The position numbers were made by a program, and so were the translations under genes. From Aestuariibaculum sediminum (GTDB lineage: Bacteria; Bacteroidota; Bacteroidia; Flavobacteriales; Flavobacteriaceae), in the NCBI RefSeq assembly GCF_014596945.1, contig NZ_JACVXB010000002.1, forward strand, positions 242,072-306,071: DNA of 64,000 nt, in the 5' to 3' direction. This document shows positions 39,728 through 48,882 of this stretch, piece after piece. The notes under the pieces were generated by a model, which saw nothing but the letters and a program-made list of their open reading frames with translations, was not told the DNA's origin and made no database searches. Numbering within the stretch: position 1 is the first letter of the stretch; each line of letters starts with the position of its first letter.

Positions 39728-42700
39728 ATGCAAAATAAACTTTCGAAAATTCTTTTTTCCACTCGTTTAACTTCTGTTTTGTTTATTGCTTTTGCTGCTG
39801 CTATGGCAACGGGAACGTTTTTAGATGCAGGGCAGGAAACATCACCAACGGCTTACACTAGAAATTTAATTTATAATGCCTGGTGGTTCGAGGCCATTAT
39901 GGTATTATTTGTAATTAACTTTACAGGTAATATATTCAGATATAAGTTACATAAAAAGGAAAAATGGGCAACATTACTGTTGCATTTAGCTTTCATTTTC
40001 ATCATTATCGGAGCAGGGGTTACGCGTTACATAAGTTTTGAAGGCATGATGGCTATTCGCGAAGGCGCTACTGAAAATACATTTTTGTCAAGAGACACCT
40101 ACATCACAACCTACATAGATGGTGACTACGAAATTAATGGGGTAGCACAACGATTGCCATTAGAGGAAAAAGTAGATTTTTCGTCTCGATTGGAGAATGA
40201 TTTTAAAATAGAAACCCGATACGATCAACAGCCCGTAACGATAGAACTCGAAAAATTTATTAAAGGTGCCGAAGAAGATATTGTACCGAGTGAAAATGGC
40301 GAATCCTATTTAAAAATAGTTGAAGCGGGTGGTGGCGCTCCGCATAATCACTTTTTAAAAGTCGGGGAGGTTCAAAGTATTCATAACATATTATTCGCTC
40401 TTAATAAACCTACACCTGGCGCTATTAATATTACTTATAAAAATGATCAATTAAATATCGAATCGCCATTTGAAGGTGAATATATGGTCATGGCAACGAT
40501 GTCGCAAGGTAAGTTGGTTAAGGATAGCGTTCAGCCATTAATGCTTCGTTCCCGTTATGTTATTGGCGATATGCAAATGGTTTTTCCAAAACCTGTTGTG
40601 AAGGGCGAATTTGATATTGTTCAAAAATCTAAAATTTTAAAAAATGATGAAGATGGTGTTGTTTTAAAGGTTACCACAGGTGGGGAAACACAACGAGTTG
40701 GTTTGCTTGGTGGAAAAGGGATGAACAACGCTTTTAAGCAAATAAAAATTGGTGGCTTAGATTTCGCATTTAAATATGGTTCTAAAGTCTTGGAATTGCC
40801 ATTTTCAATAAAACTTAATGATTTTGAAGCTGAACGTTACCCAGGTACAGATAAAGGATACTCTTCCTTTTCAAGTAAGGTAACCGTAATTGATGAACAA
40901 GAGGAGAATTTTGATTATAAAATTTTCATGAATAATATTTTAGATCACAGAGGATATCGATTTTTTCAATCTAGTTTTGATCCCGATGAGAAAGGAACAA
41001 TTTTATCTGTAAATCACGATTATTGGGGTACGTTGCTAACTTATATTGGGTATTTTCTGCTTTACGCGGGTTTACTACTTATTTTATTTGTTAAGGGTTC
41101 TCGTTTTGGAGAATTAAAAGTGATGCTTAATAAAGTAAAGGCTAAAAAAGCAAAATTACTAGGTGTGTTTTTGGTGTGTTTCGCATTAAATGGTTATTCA
41201 CAAAATCATGCTAATCATAGTACTCACGACGGTAAACCTACTAAAAATCAGATAGATTCAATTTTAGCTGCTAATATTACGCCAAAAAAAGTAGCTAATG
41301 AATTCGGACATTTAGTTATTCAGGATTTAAGTGGGCGCATGATGCCTGTAAATACCTATGCGTCAGAATTGCTTCGTAAGCTTAGTAAAAATGATAGTTA
41401 CGAAGGATTTGATGCAAATCAGGTATTTTTATCTATTCAAGAAAGTCCAACACTTTGGTATAATGTTCCTGTTATTTATTTACGCCCAAAAGAAACCGAT
41501 TCCCTCCGTAATATAATTGGTGTAAACAAAGAGGATAAATTATTCGCTTTAGTCGATTTTTTAAATGAGGATGGTACCTATAAGTTAGATCCGTATTTAG
41601 AAGATGCTTACAGTGTAACTGTTCCGAATGGTTATCAAAAGAAAATAAAAGAAACTGATCAGCGGGTTAGATTATTATTCAATACAATTGAGGGGGCATC
41701 GTTAAGAATATTTCCTGTTCCTAACGACCAAAACAACAAATGGATATCGGCCTACGATTACAAATATGGAAATTATAAAATTCAGGATTCACTTTATTCT
41801 AATTTCGTTAGAAGCGGATTTAGAGCCTATTTGTATACTCTAAATCAAGCAAAACAAACAGGAGATTTTTCTGAAGCTTCCAAGTTATTAGATGCGTTTA
41901 AAAAAACACAGCATCAGTATGGAGGCTCGGTAATGCTAAGTGATCAAAAGGTAAAGACTGAAATATTATATAATAAATATGACATATTTAAGAAGTTGTT
42001 TAGCTGGTATATGTATGCAGGTAGTTTACTTTTTGTTTTATTAATTGTTCAAATTTTTAAAGAAAAAAGCAAAGCTTTAAATGTATCAATAACGGTATTT
42101 AAGTTTATCATATTAGGTTTGTTTCTTTTGCATACAGCTGGATTAATTACCCGTTGGTACATATCAGGTCATGCGCCATGGAGTGATGCATACGAATCTA
42201 TGATTTATGTTGCTTGGGCTACTATGTTTTTTGGTTTAGCTTTTGGAAGAAAGAGTGATTTAACGATTGCAGCAACGGCATTTGTTACTTCAATGATTTT
42301 AATGGTAGCACACTGGAACTGGATGGATCCTGCCATTGCAAACTTGCAGCCCGTATTAAATAGTTATTGGTTAATGATACATGTTGCAGTAATTGTAGCA
42401 AGTTATGGACCATTCACCTTAGGTATGATTTTAGGGGTGGTTTCATTGTTACTAATGATTTTCACTAATAAGAACAATAAAAAGAAACTTGATTTAAATA
42501 TTAAGGAACTAACCATAATTAATGAAATGGCTTTAACCGTAGGTTTAACTATGCTAACTATAGGGAACTTTTTAGGCGGGATGTGGGCTAATGAAAGTTG
42601 GGGACGTTATTGGGGTTGGGACCCTAAAGAAACTTGGGCATTAATTAGTATAATGGTGTATGCTTTTGTGATACATATGCGATTAGTACCTGGTTTAAGA

Positions 42701-42910
42701 GGGCGTTGGTTTTTTAACCTCATGTCTATTATGGCTTTTTCAAGTATTATGATGACTTATTTTGGAGTAAACTTTTATTTAGCTGGATTGCACAGTTATG
42801 CTAGTGGAGACCAAATTGTAAGTCTGAAATTTATAGGTGTTGCTTGTGCAATAATAGCGGTATTGGGCTTTTTTGCTTATAGAGGCTACGCTAAGTATTA
42901 TAAAAAGTAG
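39728..42910 (+). CDS. ccsA: Cytochrome c biogenesis ResB-CcsA fusion protein
   Basis: A 1060-aa integral membrane protein that joins the two system II cytochrome c synthase subunits. The N-terminal part (about 1-480) is ResB-like, with membrane helices near residues 15-35, 50-70, 80-100 and 435-455 and a large periplasmic domain. A central periplasmic stretch follows (about 480-760). The C-terminal CcsA part carries the heme-binding WWD region WANESWGRYWGWDPKETW and flanking His (HAPWSDAYESM, VAHWNWMD, LMIHVAVI, YAFVIHMRL). It ligates heme to apocytochrome CxxCH motifs. Such fusions are known in Bacteroidota and epsilonproteobacteria. It ends at a strong terminator (42936-42975). Confidence 0.94.
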   Translation: MQNKLSKILFSTRLTSVLFIAFAAAMATGTFLDAGQETSPTAYTRNLIYNAWWFEAIMVLFVINFTGNIFRYKLHKKEKWATLLLHLAFIFIIIGAGVTRYISFEGMMAIREGATENTFLSRDTYITTYIDGDYEINGVAQRLPLEEKVDFSSRLENDFKIETRYDQQPVTIELEKFIKGAEEDIVPSENGESYLKIVEAGGGAPHNHFLKVGEVQSIHNILFALNKPTPGAINITYKNDQLNIESPFEGEYMVMATMSQGKLVKDSVQPLMLRSRYVIGDMQMVFPKPVVKGEFDIVQKSKILKNDEDGVVLKVTTGGETQRVGLLGGKGMNNAFKQIKIGGLDFAFKYGSKVLELPFSIKLNDFEAERYPGTDKGYSSFSSKVTVIDEQEENFDYKIFMNNILDHRGYRFFQSSFDPDEKGTILSVNHDYWGTLLTYIGYFLLYAGLLLILFVKGSRFGELKVMLNKVKAKKAKLLGVFLVCFALNGYSQNHANHSTHDGKPTKNQIDSILAANITPKKVANEFGHLVIQDLSGRMMPVNTYASELLRKLSKNDSYEGFDANQVFLSIQESPTLWYNVPVIYLRPKETDSLRNIIGVNKEDKLFALVDFLNEDGTYKLDPYLEDAYSVTVPNGYQKKIKETDQRVRLLFNTIEGASLRIFPVPNDQNNKWISAYDYKYGNYKIQDSLYSNFVRSGFRAYLYTLNQAKQTGDFSEASKLLDAFKKTQHQYGGSVMLSDQKVKTEILYNKYDIFKKLFSWYMYAGSLLFVLLIVQIFKEKSKALNVSITVFKFIILGLFLLHTAGLITRWYISGHAPWSDAYESMIYVAWATMFFGLAFGRKSDLTIAATAFVTSMILMVAHWNWMDPAIANLQPVLNSYWLMIHVAVIVASYGPFTLGMILGVVSLLLMIFTNKNNKKKLDLNIKELTIINEMALTVGLTMLTIGNFLGGMWANESWGRYWGWDPKETWALISIMVYAFVIHMRLVPGLRGRWFFNLMSIMAFSSIMMTYFGVNFYLAGLHSYASGDQIVSLKFIGVACAIIAVLGFFAYRGYAKYYKK

Positions 42911-42935
42911 ATTGAAAGTAATTAAAAGATGACAG

Positions 42936-42975
42936 AAAATCTTGCTAACAACCATATATGTTAGCAAGATTTTTT
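42936..42975 (+). terminator. Terminator after the ccsA fusion gene
   Basis: A perfect stem of AAAATCTTGCTAACA / TGTTAGCAAGATTTT with an 8-base loop, followed by further T. It lies 25 bases after the stop. Confidence 0.88.
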
Positions 42976-43010
42976 AGTTTTAAAGAGATCTATTTCAAAT
43001 CTAAATACTT

Positions 43011-43457
43011 ATGAAAAAATTATTGAAAGAGTTTAAAGAGTTTGCTGTAAAGGGTAATATGATGGATATGGCTGTTGGTATCATTATTGGTGCTGCGTTT
43101 AACAAAATTATCGATGTATTGGTAAAACAAGTCTTTTTGCCTCCTTTATCCTTATTAACCGATGGAGTAAATTTTCATGATAAACGCATTATTTTACGAG
43201 AGGCTGTTTTAGACGTTTCAGGTAAGGTCATAACCGATGAAGTCGCTATTGGCTACGGAATTTTGGGAGAAACTTTAATCGATTTTTTAATTGTGTCTTT
43301 TACCATTTTTCTAGTGGTGAAATTTTTAAACCGTTTACGAAATAAATCTCAGGATACAGAAGACACAACAGTGTCAACCCCTAAAGATATTGAGTTGCTA
43401 ACCAAGCTTACAAAGCTTATGGAAGAACAGAATACATTGATTAAATCGAAAAAATAA
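43011..43457 (+). CDS. mscL: Large-conductance mechanosensitive channel MscL
   Basis: A 148-aa pentameric channel protein: amphipathic N-terminal helix and first membrane helix (FKEFAVKGNMMDMAVGIIIGAAFNKIIDVLVKQVFLPPLSLL), a longer-than-usual periplasmic loop (HDKRIILREAVLDVSGKVITDEVAI), second helix (YGILGETLIDFLIVSFTIFLVVKFLNRL) and a charged cytoplasmic helix. It opens at high membrane tension to release solutes. A 51-aa basic protein gene follows after only 3 bases. Confidence 0.95.
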   Translation: MKKLLKEFKEFAVKGNMMDMAVGIIIGAAFNKIIDVLVKQVFLPPLSLLTDGVNFHDKRIILREAVLDVSGKVITDEVAIGYGILGETLIDFLIVSFTIFLVVKFLNRLRNKSQDTEDTTVSTPKDIELLTKLTKLMEEQNTLIKSKK

Positions 43458-43460
43458 TTT

Positions 43461-43616
43461 ATGGCGAAAACGGGAAGGAGCAAAAACACTAAGAACAAGG
43501 CCAAGCATGCCAGGTTGATGGAGCAGAAAAAGAATAAAAAGCGAAAAGAAGCCGAATTGCGAAAAGAACGATTAAAGGCGGTAATTCAAAAAGTAAATAA
43601 TTCAAACAAAGATTAG
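43461..43616 (+). CDS. Small highly basic protein (51 aa)
   Basis: A short ORF from ATG 43461 to TAG 43614-43616 encodes MAKTGRSKNTKNKAKHARLM followed by a Lys/Arg/Glu-rich helix ending VNNSNKD. About 20 of 51 residues are Lys or Arg. It starts 3 bases after mscL, indicating co-transcription. The composition resembles ribosome- or nucleic-acid-associated small proteins, but no family is recognised. It would be easily dropped by length filters. Confidence 0.68.
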   Translation: MAKTGRSKNTKNKAKHARLMEQKKNKKRKEAELRKERLKAVIQKVNNSNKD

Positions 43617-43674
43617 TTGTAAAGATTTACAATGTGTTTCGACAAACGAAGAAACCTACTTTAAATTATTAACT

Positions 43675-44094
43675 ATGAAACTTTTTTACTTATTAGCTTT
43701 GACTACATTGTTGTTTAGTTCTTGTTCATCTTCAGATGATACAACTGAAATGTCTGAAGAAAACATGGAAATGGAAGAAATGACTTCGGACGAAGCTGCT
43801 TACACCGGAGATTTTGTTTCTTCGGCTCACGAAACTTCTGGTATGGCCAGTATTGATAAAGATAAGAAAACCTTAGCTTTAACAAACTTTAAAACCGACG
43901 AAGGTCCTAATCTGGAGGTTTATTTAGCTACTAATACCTCAGCTTCAACTTACATTACCTTAGGCGCTATAAAGGGGGTTAATGGCAATTACAGTTACGA
44001 CTTACCAGAAAACATTAATTTCGAAACGTATAATCACGTTATAATTTGGTGTGTACCATTTTCTGTAAATTTTGGTTATGCTGTTTTAAAATAA
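43675..44094 (+). CDS. DM13-domain lipoprotein
   Basis: A 139-aa exported lipoprotein. The signal peptide MKLFYLLALTTLLFSSCSSS has lipobox Cys17, followed by an acidic Met/Glu-rich linker (EMSEENMEMEEMTSDE). The C-terminal 100 residues match the DM13 domain: YTGDFVSSAHETSGMASIDKDKKTLALTNFKTDEGPNLEVYLAT and FETYNHVIIWCVPFSVNFGYAVL, with the conserved Cys thought to serve a redox or metal role. The Met-rich acidic stretch could bind metal; that is inference. Its last 9 bases overlap the convergent HAD gene. Confidence 0.9.
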   Translation: MKLFYLLALTTLLFSSCSSSDDTTEMSEENMEMEEMTSDEAAYTGDFVSSAHETSGMASIDKDKKTLALTNFKTDEGPNLEVYLATNTSASTYITLGAIKGVNGNYSYDLPENINFETYNHVIIWCVPFSVNFGYAVLK

Positions 44095-44742
44095 ATGTTT
44101 AACCCGCTCAAAAGAAATTTCATCAAAACTTTTTATCACTAAATTAGCTTTAGTATAATCTTGATTTTTAGAGTGTTTGCTGTCGTATCCCGTACAAAAA
44201 ATACCCGCGCTTTTTGCTGCCTCAATCCCATTGGTGCTATCTTCTATAACCATACATTCGTGACGTAGGAAACCAGTAGCTTCAGCTGCTTTTATAAAAA
44301 TTTCAGGATGAGGTTTAGATGCTTTTAAGTCTGCGCCACTTAATTTCGCTTTAAAATAGGGGTTTAAATTGAAACGCTTAAAAATTCGTTCAATATTTGG
44401 CATTGAAGCCGAAGAGCCTAAGACTAGGGTTAATCCGTTAGCATGATAATCCTTTATAAGGTTTAAAACTCCTTCGATTAAATCGAATTCCTTATCGTTG
44501 TCAAAAATATATTCATAGTGTTTCCGCTTTATGGCAACCAAAGTTTCTGGTGTTTCATTTAGTTTAAAGGTGTCGCAAACGCGTTTACACACATTTAATG
44601 TCGATTGCCCGGTAAAAGATTCGTATAATTCAGGAGAAACTTTAACGTTTACATCCTTAAACATATTATGGTAGGCTTTATAGTGAAGGGGTTCACTATC
44701 TATTATAACACCATCCATATCAAAAATTACCGCTTTTAACAT
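44086..44742 (-). CDS. HAD-superfamily hydrolase (beta-phosphoglucomutase-like)
   Basis: A 218-aa HAD-IA enzyme. Nucleophile motif FDMDGVIIDSEPLHYKAY (Asp8, Asp10), a helical cap domain, motif II LVLGSSA, Lys148-region KASKPHPEIF, and the metal motif VIEDSTNGIEAAKSAG. The GVIIDSEP...H pattern is typical of beta-phosphoglucomutase and related sugar-phosphate phosphatases; substrate undefined. It converges on the DM13 gene with 9-bp overlap and lies downstream of the pckA terminator, so it has its own transcript. Confidence 0.93.
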   Translation of the reverse strand: MLKAVIFDMDGVIIDSEPLHYKAYHNMFKDVNVKVSPELYESFTGQSTLNVCKRVCDTFKLNETPETLVAIKRKHYEYIFDNDKEFDLIEGVLNLIKDYHANGLTLVLGSSASMPNIERIFKRFNLNPYFKAKLSGADLKASKPHPEIFIKAAEATGFLRHECMVIEDSTNGIEAAKSAGIFCTGYDSKHSKNQDYTKANLVIKSFDEISFERVKHLF

Positions 44743-44800
44743 CCTTCTTTTTTTGCGCTAATATATAAAGATTAAAAAAGTAGATGCTACATAATCACTA

Positions 44801-44846
44801 AAAAAAAACTGTACAAGAACCTAATATTATGGCTCTTGTACAGTTT
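44801..44846 (-). terminator. Terminator of pckA
   Basis: The inverted repeat AAACTGTACAAGA / TCTTGTACAGTTT (44806-44818, 44834-44846) encloses a 15-base loop. Read on the minus strand it is followed by a long T-run. It lies 128 bases beyond the pckA stop. Confidence 0.8.
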
Positions 44847-44974
44847 GAAAAAGGGTTTATTTACGGCCTGGTATGTTGAATTAAATTTTAGCTGGGTTTT
44901 ATGCATTCCTAAACCGCTTTATTAAACCACTCTTTGATACAAAATTATGGACACTAAATTTTTATCAAAATGAT

Positions 44975-46606
44975 TTAAATATGTTCTCCCAAATGATGAT
45001 GTTCATCAATTAATGGTCCGCCTTCTACAATTTGTTGCGAAGCCTGATGAGCAAATTTTTCAAAGTTTAAATGAAATGAATGCGCCAATTGAATCGCTTT
45101 ACCAATGTAAGCGCCTTTTTGAAGCCATGTATTCATTGGGTCTAACATTTCAGAAGGGACACCAGGGCAATATTTAGGCATGAACAATCCGAATATTGGG
45201 TTTTGTTCGTAATCTACTTCATCTAATTCGCCATTAAGTATAGCCGTAATCATGGCTCTAGTGTATTTTAGTTTTATACGAGAACCGACACCATAAGGTC
45301 CTGCACTCCATCCTGTATTTATAAGCCATACATTAACACCAGCTTCCTGCATTTTTTTACTTAGCATTTCTCCATAAACTGCAGGGTGTAAAGGCATAAA
45401 TGGTTCGCCAAAACAAGCAGAGAATGATGGTACAGGTTCTGTAATTCCGGCTTCGGTGCCGGCTACTTTAGCGGTATATCCAGAAATGAAATGATATGCT
45501 GCCTGTCCTGGTGTTAATTTAGAGACTGGCGGTAAAACACCAAAAGCATCACAGGTTAAAAAGAAGATGTTTTTAGGATTGTTGGCATATAGTGTTTCCT
45601 GAATATTATCGATATGATAAATGGGGTAGCTTACTCGTGTGTTTTGAGTGATAGAACTATCCATATAATCGACTTCTCCATTGTCTTTAAAAACAACATT
45701 TTCTAACATAGCACCAGGTTTAACGGCTCGGAATATGTCTGGTTCTTTTTCTTCGCTTAAATCGATAACTTTCGCATAGCATCCGCCTTCAAAATTGAAT
45801 ATAACATTATCTTGCGTCCAACCGTGTTCGTCATCGCCAATAAGTTTTCTTTCGGGATCTGCAGATAATGTTGTTTTTCCGGTTCCCGATAATCCAAAGA
45901 ATATCGCTGTATCTCCTTTTTTACCAACATTGGCAGAGCAATGCATGGGGAGTACATTCTTTTCAACTGGCAATATTAAATTTAAAGCAGAAAAAATACC
46001 TTTTTTCATTTCGCCTGTATAAGCAGAACCACCAACTAATGCAATCTTATCAGTAAAATTGATAATTGAGAAATTCCCCTGACGAATGCCAAATTCTGAA
46101 GGGTCAGGACAAATATATCCAGGTGCGCAAAGTATCAGCCAATCTTCTTTAAAGTTTTCCAACTCTTTGACGCTAGGGCGCAAGAACATGTTGTATATGA
46201 ATAAGTTAGACCATGGTAATTCGGTAATAGCTCGAATTTTGGTTCTAAATTCAGGTTCAGCACAGGCGTAAGCGTCTCTGGCGTAAAGTTCTTTTCCTGA
46301 TAAGTATTTAAGAATTTCAGTTTTTAACTTGTTAAAATTTTCAGGCGACACTGGTTTGTTGGTTTTTCCCCACCAAACTTTATCTTTTGTATAATCGTCT
46401 TTTACTAAAAAACGATCTTGAGGAGAACGTCCGGTAAATTTTCCGGTGTTAATGGCAAGGGTACCGTTATTGGTTTCTTTCCCCATGTTTTTTTCAACAG
46501 TAATTTGCTGAAGTTCTTCTGGAGATAAATTCCAATGTACATTTACATTTTTTAACCCATACTGCTCAAGGCTAGTACTCGTGGGCATAGTTACTAAATC
46601 TTCCAT
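44975..46606 (-). CDS. pckA: Phosphoenolpyruvate carboxykinase (ATP)
   Basis: A 543-aa gluconeogenic enzyme converting oxaloacetate and ATP to PEP, CO2 and ADP. Signatures: FTGRSPQDRFLVKD, the kinase-1a P-loop GLSGTGKTTLSADP, the metal/kinase-2 motif LIGDDEHGW, FNFEGGCYAK, and NTGWSAGPYGVGSRI. Full length. It lies 30 bp downstream of an SLC13-type anion transporter on the same strand with no terminator between them, so dicarboxylate uptake and conversion to PEP may be co-expressed. A strong terminator follows at 44801-44846. Confidence 0.97.
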   Translation of the reverse strand: MEDLVTMPTSTSLEQYGLKNVNVHWNLSPEELQQITVEKNMGKETNNGTLAINTGKFTGRSPQDRFLVKDDYTKDKVWWGKTNKPVSPENFNKLKTEILKYLSGKELYARDAYACAEPEFRTKIRAITELPWSNLFIYNMFLRPSVKELENFKEDWLILCAPGYICPDPSEFGIRQGNFSIINFTDKIALVGGSAYTGEMKKGIFSALNLILPVEKNVLPMHCSANVGKKGDTAIFFGLSGTGKTTLSADPERKLIGDDEHGWTQDNVIFNFEGGCYAKVIDLSEEKEPDIFRAVKPGAMLENVVFKDNGEVDYMDSSITQNTRVSYPIYHIDNIQETLYANNPKNIFFLTCDAFGVLPPVSKLTPGQAAYHFISGYTAKVAGTEAGITEPVPSFSACFGEPFMPLHPAVYGEMLSKKMQEAGVNVWLINTGWSAGPYGVGSRIKLKYTRAMITAILNGELDEVDYEQNPIFGLFMPKYCPGVPSEMLDPMNTWLQKGAYIGKAIQLAHSFHLNFEKFAHQASQQIVEGGPLIDEHHHLGEHI

Positions 46607-46636
46607 TTTGATTAATTTTTTGGTTCATAAAAAATA

Positions 46637-48478
46637 TTATAAGGGCCATATTATTGGCACTATTAAAAGCGTGACAATGAAAAGGAGCAGTAATAACGGG
46701 GCTCCAACTTTAAAATAATCCATAAACTTATAACCACCAGCTGTCATGACCATGGCATTTGTTGTTGTTCCGATAGGTGTTAAAAATGCCGTAGAGGCAC
46801 TGATAGCAATAACTATCATAAAGGGCTGTGGCGACAGGTTTAAAGAGCTTGCAGCAAGCATTGCAATGGGAGCCATTAATACAGCTGTTGCTGAATTATT
46901 AATGACCTGACTAAAGGTGGTAGTAAGTAAAAAAATACCTCCCAGTAGTACAATAGGATGAATAGATCCTAAATTTTCCACAAGTCCGTTTGCTATAAGT
47001 TGCGCTGTTCCAGTTTTTTGCAAAGCAATTCCCATGGGGATCATGGCGGCAATCATAACCACGCTGGTCCAACTAATACCTTTGTAAGCTTTTGAAATAG
47101 GAACGCAACCAGTAAGTAATACAACACCGGCAGCTACCAATGCTGCAATGGCGCCAGGAACGACTTTAAATACCATTAAGCCAATCATAAGTATTAAAGC
47201 GCCTAAAGCGATATAGGATTTAAAATTTAAGTTTTCAACGTTTTTAGCCATGCCTTCAGGGCTACCAATTATCACGAGATGTTCGTGTTGTTTTTTTAAA
47301 TCGTCTATAGCCTCCCATGTTCCTCTTAAAAGAAATGCATCGCCGGCTTTTACAACAATTTCTTTGTCTTGCAATGGTTTGTTATTTCTTGAGGCGGCTA
47401 AAAGTTGAATGCCAAAACGCTTGAAATAATCACCAAGCTTATATTTTCTGCCGACAAATACAGAATTTGGGTTTACGATGACTTCGGTCATACCAACTTC
47501 CTGATTGATTAAATTATGTTTTAGTTCTTCAGTAATAGGTTCCAGAGGTAATAACCCTAATCTAAACGTAATCATGAGTTTGTTAATGGCCTCTGTATTT
47601 CCTTTAACTGTAATGATATCATGGTAATATAATTCGGTTTGCGGATCAGGAAATTCGATAAAATTAGGTACGCCTTTTAAAACATTTGGATGTCTTCTTT
47701 TTATACGGATAATGGTTACATTATAATTGTGTTCAAAATGCCATTGTTCTATTTTAGTATTAATGAGAGGGGATAACGAACGTATACGTAATCTGTAATA
47801 ATCATCATGCACTTTATAAGCTTCAATCCAGTTATGCAACGTAGATTCTATGTTTACAGGTTTATTATTGGTTTTATTACCGGGTAATAACTTATAGCCA
47901 ATATATCTAAAATAGATTAGTGTGATTATTAAAAGCGGAATACCTATCAGAGCAAATTCAAAAAATGAAAAGCCTTCATATCCTGCCTCGACTAAGGCAT
48001 TACTTGTAATAATATTAGGCGGCGTTCCGGTAAGAGTTAATAACCCTCCGGTGTTAGAACCAAACGCTACAGGCATAAGAAATTTAGAAGGGAAAGTTCC
48101 AATGCTCCATGCTGACGAAATAGTTAGAGGTGTAAGTGTGGCTACCGTTCCGGTGTTACTCACAAATCCAGACAACACGCCTGCACCTACAGTGATAATT
48201 ATTAAAAGCTTAGGTACACTTTTTCCAGCCCATTCTACAAATTTTTTACCTGCCATGGCTGTCCACCCTGTTTGTGCTATGCCTTCTCCTATAATGAATA
48301 GAGCTGCTATCATTATAACGGTAGGGTTGCTAAATCCGCTTAAGGTTTCGGTCACATCTAAAATTCCGGTTAAAAACAAGCTGAGCATGGAAATTAGTGC
48401 AACAATATCAGGTGTAAATTTTCCCCAGATAAATAAAGCAATCGTTACAACTAAAATGAAGAGCATTAAATAAACCAT
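46637..48478 (-). CDS. SLC13/DASS-type anion transporter with TrkA-C domains
   Basis: A 613-aa membrane protein with two transmembrane halves around a soluble region of about 210 residues. The first half carries FVSNTGTVATLTPLTIS and SNTGGLLTLTGTPPNIITSNALVE (the family SNT motif) and the second half INNSATAVLMAPIAM and ASTAFLTPIGTTTNAMV (second SNT-like site). The middle has two TrkA-C/RCK-C-like modules (LHNWIEAYKVHDDYYRLRIRSLS; VGRKYKLGDYFKRFGIQLLAASR). Such transporters carry Na+-coupled dicarboxylates or sulfate. pckA follows after 30 bp, which favours a C4-dicarboxylate. Confidence 0.92.
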   Translation of the reverse strand: MVYLMLFILVVTIALFIWGKFTPDIVALISMLSLFLTGILDVTETLSGFSNPTVIMIAALFIIGEGIAQTGWTAMAGKKFVEWAGKSVPKLLIIITVGAGVLSGFVSNTGTVATLTPLTISSAWSIGTFPSKFLMPVAFGSNTGGLLTLTGTPPNIITSNALVEAGYEGFSFFEFALIGIPLLIITLIYFRYIGYKLLPGNKTNNKPVNIESTLHNWIEAYKVHDDYYRLRIRSLSPLINTKIEQWHFEHNYNVTIIRIKRRHPNVLKGVPNFIEFPDPQTELYYHDIITVKGNTEAINKLMITFRLGLLPLEPITEELKHNLINQEVGMTEVIVNPNSVFVGRKYKLGDYFKRFGIQLLAASRNNKPLQDKEIVVKAGDAFLLRGTWEAIDDLKKQHEHLVIIGSPEGMAKNVENLNFKSYIALGALILMIGLMVFKVVPGAIAALVAAGVVLLTGCVPISKAYKGISWTSVVMIAAMIPMGIALQKTGTAQLIANGLVENLGSIHPIVLLGGIFLLTTTFSQVINNSATAVLMAPIAMLAASSLNLSPQPFMIVIAISASTAFLTPIGTTTNAMVMTAGGYKFMDYFKVGAPLLLLLFIVTLLIVPIIWPL

Positions 48479-48882
48479 TTCTTATATTTGTTTATTAATT
48501 TTACAATAACCAGAATCTTATAAATAAGTACACGCTGGTTGGTTTCTTAATTCTATGTTAAATTTAAAGCACATTGAGGTGAGTATTTATGACTTATGTC
48601 ATTATTTTTAAATATGCTTTATTTTTCAATTATTAGTGATTTTATAACAAAATAAATAATGATACTGTAATCGCAAACGTGATAGTTTTATAGTTATTTA
48701 GAATTTCGGAAAGTAAAAGTGATAATAATGAGTCTATTAAAAATCAAGTTTGTAATAATCAGGAGTTTTTCTTCGCAAAATATATTCTTTAACAAGAAGA
48801 AATCCAATTTATAAATAGAAGTTAGGCTAAAGGAATTAGAATTAAAGTGTTGATTATTTAAAATAAAAAAAACAGATATATA
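48479..48882. other. 404-bp intergenic region between divergent SLC13 and bshB1 genes
   Basis: AT-rich and free of a credible ORF. A plus-strand TATATTTG (48483-48490) lies next to the SLC13 start but points toward bshB1 almost 400 bp away and lacks a TTTG 19 bp upstream. No clear -33/-7 pair was found for either gene, and no terminator hairpin or RNA gene was recognised. Confidence 0.5.

Noticed and set aside
47922..48473. Plus-strand open frame of 183 codons opposite the SLC13 transporter gene
   Set aside because: It is an antisense shadow of a gene with clear family motifs and encodes a low-complexity sequence with no domain.
48483..48490. Plus-strand TATATTTG as a promoter
   Set aside because: No gene follows for almost 400 bp and no TTTG lies 19 bp upstream; expected by chance in AT-rich DNA.
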